Made by a program: the position numbers and the translations under genes. Below are positions 53,361-62,579 of a stretch of 64,000 bases of DNA, piece after piece (the first letter of the stretch is position 1; each line of letters opens with the position of its first letter). Below the pieces are notes generated by a model. The model did not search any database, was not told the origin of the DNA, and saw only the letters and a list, made by a program, of their open reading frames with translations. The stretch spans positions 24,195,335 to 24,259,334 of the forward strand of contig JAJEKV010000010.1 of NCBI GenBank assembly GCA_021234155.1. Direction: 5' to 3'. The stretch comes from Isoetes taiwanensis (Eukaryota; Streptophyta; Lycopodiopsida; Isoetales; Isoetaceae).

Positions 53361-54928
53361 TTTACATGTGATTGTTCATTGTGATTATTCCATGTGATTG
53401 TTTACTTGAACAATACTCGGAATGAGTTATTTAGATTTTTAGGTTTAAAGGTTTAGGTCAAATCAACATAGACTTAGGGGGTGCAAGCATTAGGAAGACA
53501 AATGTGTAGAAGACAAATGTGTAGGTTCTTACTGGTTTTACTTGCAAAATGATGGCAAAATCAAGTAGGATGGGAACCTGTAATGGTAATGGACAATCAA
53601 TAATGTAATCGACAATCAATAATTGGAAACATGTTTGAATAGTAGAAGCAATTGATAGCTATTTCTTGCATCCTTTGTCTTTTATAGAAGACAAAACTCA
53701 TCTAACTTAGCATGCACCTTAAAAAAAGGCTTTACATGTGATTGTTCACACTTTATGATCGTTCCATGTGGTGTGTCCAAAGATGTCCAAAGAGGGCTTA
53801 GAGTGTCATGACAGAATGTTAGTGGGATAAAGCTTTTTGGAGTTTGGTGCCAACATTGAATTAAAAACAAAATGAAGAAAGTCTAAATGCTTTTGAAGCC
53901 AAATTCTCATACTGTTTTTGCGGCAAGAGATAATGACTATATCATGATCTCTATCAACGTGGGACGGGGTAAGGAAAAACAAAACCAAGACTACCACTTA
54001 CAAAATTCCATGCAAAAACGTTGACAAAACAATAGCAATTAATCAATGATTACTTTAATGTTGTGCCTGGCATTTTATACAATGGTATAATGTGCATGGA
54101 GTGCTAAATTAAGATGTAGAATATGCAAATATATAATTTACCAAGACAACATGTGTTCTCTAAATCTACAACTACTTGAAGCTTCAACCACTTGAAGAAA
54201 TTATGATACATTTTCTGAGATTCTCATAGTTTCAGAGCCGCAACATCTTCCTACATGTAAGGATACATCAATTTGCGTATGAGCTTTTTGCAAAATAATA
54301 TAGATCTACCCGACATTGTTTTGCTTACCTTAATCTTTATCGCTGCTTGTCCTCGAGCACCATTATCTTAAATAGATCCAAAACCAAAACTTATATGGAA
54401 ATCTTAACACATTGGGTTGAACGCTTAACAACTCCCAATGATATTTCCCAACCTAGCACAATTGGGACATTACTTTTCTGAGCGTGTCAAATAATTTGGC
54501 AAACAGAATCCTGCAACACAATGTACCATAAGTTTTGGCATAAAAATTTGAAACGGCCTGCATAATCATAATGACTTTTCTGCAACAAAACATGCTTTGC
54601 TAGACTCCATGTACGTTGTAAAGATTTGCATAAGTGCAACCAAATTGCAAATGAGTAACATATGCTCTTCTCATATGGTGATGGCTCTTTCAGATCCAGC
54701 CATAGCCGTTCCAGAATTCCCTGTTGGTTCCACGGCTTCCTTTCTTATCTCTAAAGAGTTTGTGGGTAGCACATCATGTAGAACCAGAACTGTGAAAACG
54801 ATACCAGATGGCATTACCAAGAAACAAACTGAGACCTACGAATTAAAGATGGATTCGAATGTCCTCCTCTGCTTTATTTAGCATGTTGTTCTTAGAGTTT
54901 CCACACAAAGAAAGCAAATGCAATTTAC
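53361..54928. other. non-coding, Helitron D interior
   Basis: AT-rich with no named gene. A plus frame of 94 codons at 54597-54881 is unrecognised. Confidence 0.4.
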
Positions 54929-55051
54929 CTTGAGCTTGTCTGAGGGCTTATAGTCCGGCTTCTTGGCCCGAGGCCTGGGTTTCATTTCATGATCCACACC
55001 GAGTTGTTGCTCTTGCCTTTGAAGCAGATATTGCTTGCCTTCTCCCGACAT
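54929..55051 (-). pseudogene. first exon of glucose/ribitol dehydrogenase-like SDR
   Basis: ATG at 55051. 41 codons reading MSGEGKQYLLQRQEQQLGVD and ending KKPDYKPSDKLK, then a donor GTAAAT. The YKPSDKL tail matches the segment just before the KGKVALVTGG nucleotide-binding motif in plant short-chain dehydrogenases of the glucose and ribitol dehydrogenase type. No second exon is present, so this is an isolated captured first exon. Confidence 0.75.
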
Positions 55052-55565
55052 TTTCACCCTGTGAAACAGTAAGTACTCTCGTTAATACCATACATTACAT
55101 ACAATCTACATACAATCTACGTCCAGTGCCAAACAGAAATGGTGCATACCTGCTGCTTCCTCAAACTCCAAGCTGAGATTCGCAGAAGAAACTGATACCC
55201 ATGAAGAGCAAGTACATTAACACACAATATTCTACAATATCAATCTAACTTTGCAAGCTTCAATCTACTGGTGAAGTTTCTGGGCATAACACAATGACAC
55301 ATTTCTACAGGATAAAAGAACAATAAAGGAAAACAAAATACATACCATTTTCAATGCAAATATTGCTGAATATGGTGCTCCTGTATACTCACGGCATCCT
55401 CCTAATCACAACAATATTTCCTGCCAGCAATGAAACTTGAGTGTAAGATTCTCTAATTCCTACTTTTTATCTTCAGAAGCTTACAATCATTTGTAAATGC
55501 GGAAACACATGACCTCACTCTCTGCAAGCTCTTGCATCCTCCTAATTCTGTCGAAATAGATCCTG

Positions 55566-56315
55566 TTAAACGATTTGTACAACTTGCCTGCACTGCAGAG
55601 GTTCGCCAGAATTGATCCTGTCAAAATTCGTAGACAAATCGATCACTGTTACATTGGACTTCAGTCCTAAATTTGCCGGAATAGTTCCTGTCAGCTGATT
55701 CATACACAGTGCCAACGTTTGCAATCTAGGCAATTCTGCAACGGATTGAGGGATTGATTCTGTCAGATCGTTGGAGAAAATATTAAGAATCTCCAGCTTC
55801 TCTAGATTTCCCAATTTCGGCGGAATGGTGCCATGCAGAGTATTGTTGCTGAGATCAAGAGAAACCAAATTTGACAAATTTCCAAGACTTTTAGGGATCG
55901 AACCAGACAAATTGTTGGTGAAGAGAAACAGATATTCAAGCTCTTGCAGGTTGCCCAGCTCCGGCAGAATGGATTGCCGGAATGCTTCCTGTTAGCTTGT
56001 TATAACCCAAATAAATCCACTCGAGCTTGGAAAGAAGATGAATCTGATCAGGAATACTGCCATCGAGAAGATTTCCTGCGAGGGTCAGATATTCAAGCTG
56101 CTTATATTGGAAATCTGTGGCGGGATTTTTCCATCTGGCAGATTTCTGCCCACATCAAAATATTTAAGTTTAGGAAATCTGACCACTGAAGCAGGGATTT
56201 TTCCTTCCAACGAATTTATCGACAGGTCCAAAACCTTCAACTCCGGCAAACCCACAAGCTCATCCACCGGAATCTGCCTACCAAAGCTGTTGTTGCTCAG
56301 ATTTAGATGCACCAT
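55566..56315 (-). pseudogene. LRR receptor-like protein, ectodomain fragment
   Basis: About ten plant-type leucine-rich repeats (LxxLxLxxNxLxGxIPxxL), read as MVHLNLSNNSFG, LKVLDLSINSLEGKIP, LEYLTLAGNLLDGSIP, LEWIYLGYNKLTGSIP, LFTNNLSGSIPKSLGNL, LVSLDLSNNTLHGTIP, and so on to LALCMNQLTGTIP. Frameshifts occur near 56090 and 55960. No signal peptide, transmembrane segment or kinase. It resembles the ectodomain of class XI receptor kinases. It is a captured fragment on the Helitron strand. Confidence 0.85.
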
Positions 56316-56682
56316 TTCGTTTTACAGGAGCTGTGCCCGTGGCCGGATATCTCTGAACATGTAAATCCAAAAACCCTACACATGCCCTAAATGTCGATTA
56401 GGGTTAGGGTTCCGTTGACGACATACTTACCCAATAATCTATATATAGTAATAAAAGCAAAATGTAGTTTGTGCAGGGCATCTCGGCCGTCAATTTCTTT
56501 CCCCATAACTTTCATTTTGGACCGTCAGATCATAACTATTCTTATTGCCGTTGATTTTCTTGTGTATAAAAATATTCATTTTAAGCCGTTTGATAATTAG
56601 TTAACTAAGCTCTGTTTTGCGAAGATAACGATGCAGATTGCGAGGGCGGATATGTCCGGCGGCTTATTGTCAAGAATCTAAA
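56316..56682. other. leader-like DNA right of the LRR fragment
   Basis: Contains gacatacttac and aaccctaaccc-type words (minus sense GTAAGTATGTC...AACCCTAA) like the 5' leaders of C and H, then AT-rich DNA. It may be a degenerate Helitron 5' end near 56440-56460. Confidence 0.35.
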
Positions 56683-56834
56683 ATCTGCAGGATATGATGC
56701 CGCAGTTTATAAATCGAAATGGCATAGCAAAAGTTCCCGGAGGTAAACCTCCATAGCCATTTTCTTCTTATGTTTCCGTCTGAAGATAGAATCTTTCAAA
56801 TTTTTGTTTGAAACAAAGAACCCAGTTCAATCCC

Positions 56835-57020
56835 TCATGTTTTAAACAAAGAAAACGGTTTTATTTTTTTGATTTCATTTAACAATTCAGCCGCTACCTG
56901 CTCTAAATAGATCAAATTTCCATGCTGATCAACTGGAGGCACAACTGTCACCTGGAAAACTCTACGAAATACAAGATCCTCGACCTCCTCAGGTGACCTC
57001 TCGACCTTTGCCTTCGCCAT
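56835..57020 (-). pseudogene. UFD2/E4 ubiquitin factor N-terminal exon, copy 1
   Basis: ATG at 57020, MAKAKVERSPEEVEDLVFRR start, then LIYLEQVAAELLNE. This matches the N-terminus of plant UFD2-type ubiquitin conjugation factor E4 (R.P.EIEDI.LRK.F...VYLE..AAEILSE). Only about 45 codons are homologous; the tail to 56835 is read-through. The U-box and core are absent. Isolated captured first exon. Confidence 0.75.
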
Positions 57021-57544
57021 GTTGAACTGCTTAACAAATGATGAATGAAGAAGTGCTTCACAGATGATCGAACTGCTTCAAACGCCTATATTCATGGGCT
57101 ATTTCATTTGCCTTTTCATCCTTTTGCATAGTCTAGGTAAGAACATGTACGAAGAAGAATATATCGAAGAAATGGCTTCAAAAAACAATTTTGGATTTGC
57201 GGGTGCCTAACCATAGATACATCGATGTTTTGCTTAACGAGCAGAGGATTATTATGGACCTGGGATTTAGATCCCATTCAAAATCATTCGTCCAATTCCG
57301 CACTACTTATCTGCGCTGAAGTAGTTGCTTCCTAGCAGTGGAACTTGGAGGATATCGTCAATATTTGGCAGTGAATCACGTGTCCTAACGGGAAAGAGCA
57401 GATCTCGAACAGAGTGTATCAAGAGCCTGTGCAGCAATTAGAGACAGTTTTTCCAGGCATATTGCTGAAAGAGGTTATTCTATTTAATTTCAATTTTATC
57501 TCTTCACGAGATTATAAATTAATTCCTTGCATACATGATTTCAG

Positions 57545-58509
57545 CCACCTGCTGTTATGAGGCCCTCTGAAGTACAGACAGAACAAGAGTCTATTGAAAT
57601 ACTTGTTACACGGTTACTTCTCAAGTCATACTATGATATAGTGAGGAAAACTATACAAGATTCTGTTCCAAAAGCAATTATGCATTTTTTGGTATGGTGC
57701 TTCAGTTGGTGTATATACTTGTGTTTCAGCATAAATTATTCTGGAATGTTTTAACTTGCAACAGCATAGCATCGAGTGAATATTACTATTTCTTTGGCCT
57801 GCAGGTGAATCATGCTAAGCGTGAATTACATAATGTCTGCATCAGGAAGCTATACAGGTCTGCTTTCCTCCACTCATTGAGTTTACACTTGCTCTGGGAG
57901 AATTTAAAATTTAGGTAGTTGAGGGTGTTTACTGTTCTTAGTCCATTTATGGAATTCTATGCCTTGGAATCTGCATTGATGGCATTTGGCTTCCAGTGCC
58001 ATTTTTTTTAGGTTTACTTGCTCCATCTCTTGCAGCATATGTCTGCTTTTTTGAAACGAGTCACTTTTGTTCACGGAAAACCTGTTTGAGGACATGCTTC
58101 AGGAAAGGGAGGACATTTCTATAAGAAGGGAACGTTGCAAGGAGCTTTTGAAAGTTTTTTAGCAAGCTGCCTTTGTAAGTGTGAATATCATGTGTATCTA
58201 ATAGTCAGCCATAAAATACTTGCAGACTTTGGAAGACTTGCCCCTTGAGTTTGATTTTGCTTCAAAGCCTGCCTACTCTGCTTTAGATGCAAATGGTCTT
58301 CCTCCACGGTTTGTGGCAAGTTCACATGGTATTTGATAATGGTGAATCTTCTTACATGGGGTCACCCAAAAACATAAAAAAAGAAGGGCTTTTAATTTGA
58401 ACAACCATCAGGGAATACAAGTAATTTGGTTGGAGCTGCAGTTAACTTTGTTGGTAATGCAAGCGGACCTTCATCAGCTGGAATGGGCTATCCAATCATA
58501 AGTGCTTAA
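57545..58509 (+). pseudogene. dynamin-related protein 3-like C-terminus, copy 1
   Basis: Exons of the GTPase effector domain and tail: 57545-57691 ([20 protein letters not shown] ... AIMHFL, acceptor and donor GTATGG), 57805-57858 (VNHAKRELHNVCIRKLYR), about 58076-58174 (ENLFEDMLQEREDISIRRER, with a TAG in the conserved VFQQA motif), and 58226-58509 (TLEDLPLEF to YPIISA). The last exon has indels near 58336 and 58375-58405. DRP3 proteins act in mitochondrial and peroxisomal fission. The GTPase and middle domains are absent. Confidence 0.88.
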
Positions 58510-58789
58510 TCTTGCTGGACGCATGTAACCTCCAATCAATGAGCTGGAAGTCTGCAAAAACGTTACACTATGGGACTGACATCGAGCAGATATACTCTAG
58601 ATTATTTGATCACTGGAGCGTGGAGGTTACTTTGATCACTGGAGCATTGAATTAAAGCCCAGATGGAACGGGATCAAGTTCAAAGTGATGATTGTAGTTG
58701 GTTAATTGTTCGAAGTGATATGATACATGGTTTTGTTGTTGCATGCATTTGGACAATTTATCTTACATCACCGGGCGTAATTAAAGCCG

Positions 58790-59160
58790 TGGTCAATCAT
58801 GCGACTTTTGTTCCCAATAAAAGCGTGTCTTTTGTAACATTTTGGCTAATATGTCCACTTTGGATCTGTTACAGGAGCATGCTCAATATATAGCTTTAAT
58901 TCTTGGCTTATGTGCTCAATCGCTGTGACCTTTGTTCCCAATAAAAGCGGTCTTGTGTAACGGTTTGGTAATTTATCCACTTTGGATCTGTTATAGGAGC
59001 ATGCTCAGTATATAGCTTTAATTCTTGGCTTTAGTGCTCAATCATGCGGCTTTTGTTCCCAATAAAGCAGGTATTTGGTAACAGTTTGGCTAATATATCC
59101 ACTTTGGATCTATTACAGAAGCATGCTCAATATCTAGCTTTATTTTTGGCTTACGTTGTT
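58790..59160 (+). repeat. three short tandem units, about 120 bp, copy 1
   Basis: Three units of the form cttttgttcccaataaa...gtaac..tttgg..aat.t.tccactttggatct.tta.ag.agcatgctca. The same triplet recurs in copy 2 at about 61460-61820. Confidence 0.85.
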
Positions 59161-59496
59161 TGTGTATACCAATCTATTTTAACGGCATCACGTGTTCCGA
59201 CTGAGAAACATTGGCATTGCCGATTGAGGATGTATAAAAGCACAACAGACCGACAGCTTGAGTTTTCTTTCCTATTTATTTATAGTTCTATGGTTGCCTT
59301 CTCCCGTGCTTAATGGGTCCATATCCTGTGCAATTGTGGGGGTTATCTGCAGGATATGATGCCGCAGTTTATAAATCGAAATGGCATAGCAAAAGTTCCC
59401 GGAGGTAAACCTCCATAGCCATTTTCTTCTTATGTTTCCGTCTGAAGATAGAATCTTTCAAATTTTTGTTTGAAACAAAGAACCCAGTTCAATCCC

Positions 59497-59682
59497 TCAT
59501 GTTTTAAACAAAGAAAACGGTTTTATTTTTTTGATTTCATTTAACAATTCAGCCGCTACCTGCTCTAAATAGATCAAATTTCCATGCTGATCAACTGGAG
59601 GCACAACTGTCACCTGGAAAACTCTACGAAATACAAGATCCTCGACCTCCTCAGGTGACCTCTCGACCTTTGCCTTCGCCAT
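59497..59682 (-). pseudogene. UFD2/E4 ubiquitin factor N-terminal exon, copy 2
   Basis: The predicted peptide is identical to that at 56835-57020, offset by exactly 2662 bp. As for copy 1, only the N-terminal motif is present. Confidence 0.75.
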
Positions 59683-60206
59683 GTTGAACTGCTTAACAAA
59701 TGATGAATGAAGAAGTGCTTCACAGATGATCGAACTGCTTCAAACGCCTATATTCATGGGCTATTTCATTTGCCTTTTCATCCTTTTGCATAGTCTAGGT
59801 AAGAACATGTACGAAGAAGAATATATCGAAGAAATGGCTTCAAAAAACAATTTTGGATTTGCGGGTGCCTAACCATAGATACATCGATGTTTTGCTTAAC
59901 GAGCAGAGGATTATTATGGACCTGGGATTTAGATCCCATTCAAAATCATTCGTCCAATTCCGCACTACTTATCTGCGCTGAAGTAGTTGCTTCCTAGCAG
60001 TGGAACTTGGAGGATATCGTCAATATTTGGCAGTGAATCACGTGTCCTAACGGGAAAGAGCAGATCTCGAACAGAGTGTATCAAGAGCCTGTGCAGCAAT
60101 TAGAGACAGTTTTTCCAGGCATATTGCTGAAAGAGGTTATTCTATTTAATTTCAATTTTATCTCTTCACGAGATTATAAATTAATTCCTTGCATACATGA
60201 TTTCAG

Positions 60207-61173
60207 CCACCTGCTGTTATGAGGCCCTCTGAAGTACAGACAGAACAAGAGTCTATTGAAATACTTGTTACACGGTTACTTCTCAAGTCATACTATGATA
60301 TAGTGAGGAAAACTATACAAGATTCTGTTCCAAAAGCAATTATGCATTTTTTGGTATGGTGCTTCAGTTGGTGTATATACTTGTGTTTCAGCATAAATTA
60401 TTCTGGAATGTTTTAACTTGCAACAGCATAGCATCGAGTGAATATTACTATTTCTTTGGCCTGCAGGTGAATCATGCTAAGCGTGAATTACATAATATAC
60501 GCATCGAGGGAAGCTATCTGGTCCGCTTTCCTCCACTCATTGAGTTTACACTTGCTCTGGGAGAATTTAAAATTTAGGTAGTTGAGGGTGTTTACTGTTC
60601 TTAGTCCATTTATGGAATTCTATGCCTTGGAATCTGCATTGATGGCATTTGGCTTCCAGTGCCATTTTTTTTAGGTTTACTTGCTCCATCTCTTGCAGCA
60701 TATGTCTGCTTTTTTGAAACGAGTCACTTTTGTTCACGGAAAACCTGTTTGAGGACATGCTTCAGGAAAGGGAGGACATTTCTATAAGAAGGGAACGTTG
60801 CAAGGAGCTTTTGAAAGTTTTTTAGCAAGCTGCCTTTGTAAGTGTGAATATCATGTGTATCTAATAGTCAGCCATAAAATACTTGCAGACTTTGGAAGAC
60901 TTGCCCCTTGAGTTTGATTTTGCTTCAAAGCCTGCCTACTCTGCTTTAGATGCAAATGGTCTTCCTCCACGGTTTGTGGCAAGTTCACATGGTATTTACA
61001 GTAATGGTGAATCTTCTTACATGGGGTCACCCAAAAACATAAAAAGAAGGGCTTTTAATTTCGAACAACCATCAGGGAATACAAGTAATTTGGTTGGAGC
61101 TGCAGTTAACTTTGTTGGTAATGCAAGCGGACCTTCATCAGCTGGAATGGGCTATCCAATCATAAGTGCTTAA
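60207..61173 (+). pseudogene. dynamin-related protein 3-like C-terminus, copy 2
   Basis: Same exon series as copy 1. Exon 60207-60353 is unchanged. The second exon (from 60467) is damaged: HNIRIEGSYL replaces HNVCIRKLYR. The third exon keeps the shared TAG. The last exon is intact (60888-61173), reading SSHGIYSNGESSYMGSPKN and ending YPIISA. The TAG shared by both copies predates the duplication; the other lesions came after it. Confidence 0.88.
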
Positions 61174-61459
61174 TCTTGCTGGACGCATGTAACCTCCAAT
61201 CAATGAGCTGGAAGTCTGCAAAAACGTTACACTATGGGACTGACATCGAGCAGATATACTCTAGATTATTTGATCACTGAAGCGTGGAGGTTACTTTGAT
61301 CACTGGAGCATTGAATTAAAGCCCAGATGGAACGGGATCAAGTTCAAAGTGATGATTGTAGTTGGTTAATTGTTCGAAGTGATATGATACATGGTTTTGT
61401 TGTTGCATGCGCTGGACAATTTATCTTACATCACTGGCGTAATTAAAGCTGTGGTCAAT

Positions 61460-61820
61460 CATGCAGCTTTTGTTCCCAATAAAGCAGGTCTTTTGTAACA
61501 TTTTGGCTAATATGTCCACTTTGGATCTGTTACAGGAGCATGCTCAATATATAGCTTTAATTCTTGGCTTATGTGCTCAATCACGCAGCCTTTGTTCCCA
61601 ATAAAGCAGGTCTTGTGTAACAGTTTGGTAATTTATCCACTTTGGATCTGTTATAGGAGCATGCTCAGTATATAGCTTTAATTCTTGGCTTTAGTGCTCA
61701 ATCATGCGGCTTTTGTTCCCAATAAAGCAGGTATTTGGTAACAGTTTGGCTAATATATCCACTTTGGATCTATTACAGAAGCATGCTCAATATCTAGCTT
61801 TATTTTTGGCTTACGTTGTT
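61460..61820 (+). repeat. three short tandem units, about 120 bp, copy 2
   Basis: Counterpart of 58790-59160, with cleaner cccaataaagcaggt starts to each unit. Confidence 0.85.
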
Positions 61821-62154
61821 TGTGTATACCAATCTATTTTAACGGCATCACGTGTTCCGACTGAGAAACATTGGCATTGCCGATTGAGGATGTATAAAAG
61901 CACAACAGACCGACAGCTTGAGTTTTCTTTCCTATTTATTTATAGTTCTATGGTTGCCTTCTCCCGTGCTTAATGGGTCCATATCCTGTGCAATTGTGGG
62001 GGTTATCGCCCTCCCAAGCAAGGTATTTTTGCCATGAGAGTGCAATTGTCCCCTCCCTGACAGTTTTGAGGGCCAATTTCAACCCCAAGGGTGTGGTGAT
62101 CTTTTAATAGATTTCCTGCAAGGAGCTTACATGTAACAACAACTTACATACAAC

Positions 62155-62412
62155 TTACATATTGCAACAACTGCTCCAACAATAACACGCCTTAAATATA
62201 CTAGAAGAACAAGCCTCAGTTACTTTATTCCTTTGGGATGCATCAAGAACATATCCTGTTCTCCATTTCACATCGTCTAGATGCCGGGCAATGGCATCAG
62301 TGCAGGCTTTCTTGCACGATGTTGCACAAGAATCTTCCCTTGTTGATCCTTCCCCTTTTGCACAACATGGATCCCCAATAGCTATTACCTGAATCATGCA
62401 AAAACACAACAT
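62155..62412 (-). CDS. Cys-rich exon fragment, unknown family
   Basis: The frame reads VIAIGDPCCAKGEGS after a likely acceptor (GATTCAG), then SCATSCKKACTDAIARHLDD and a Cys-rich end. The paired CxxxC pattern suggests a disulfide- or metal-bound plant protein; I cannot name it. The upstream hydrophobic MLCFCMIQ is probably intron. It lies between the tandem duplication and Helitron F. Confidence 0.4.
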   Translation of the reverse strand: MLCFCMIQVIAIGDPCCAKGEGSTREDSCATSCKKACTDAIARHLDDVKWRTGYVLDASQRNKVTEACSSSIFKACYCWSSCCNM

Positions 62413-62524
62413 GAAATAAATCTTAATATTAGACTAGTAATGGTACCCAGCGTTGCTGGGCATAAGTTGGGAACCTGTGTAGACGAAAATATATTCATCT
62501 CAGACTCCTTTTCATAAATCAAAT

Positions 62525-62555
62525 AGAATAGAAACCAAGTCCAGCATTGCTGGGC
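62525..62555 (-). other. second, degenerate Helitron 3' end
   Basis: Hairpin GTCCAGC-ATT-GCTGGGC at 62539-62555, about 95 bp inside the F terminus, with ATAG in place of CTAG. It parallels the multiple ends at 17790-18380. Confidence 0.55.
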
Positions 62556-62579
62556 TATAATAGGTTTTTGTATATTCAA

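Larger units (their letters stand above)
56683..62006. repeat. 2662 bp tandem duplication
   Basis: Copy 1 is 56683-59344 and copy 2 is 59345-62006; both begin atctgcaggatatgatgcc and end caattgtgggggtt. They are nearly identical over long stretches (the UFD2 frame is unchanged) but differ by small indels and substitutions in the dynamin-like exons and downstream. Each copy contains a UFD2-like exon on the minus strand and dynamin-related exons on the plus strand. Confidence 0.95.

Noticed and set aside
56410-56460. A definite 5' end for Helitron D
   Set aside because: The leader words match but no clean A|TC start is visible, and the DNA to the right does not continue Helitron C's terminus.
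57545-61173. A functional dynamin-related gene pair
   Set aside because: Only C-terminal exons are present, both copies carry a stop in a conserved motif, and the GTPase domain is missing.
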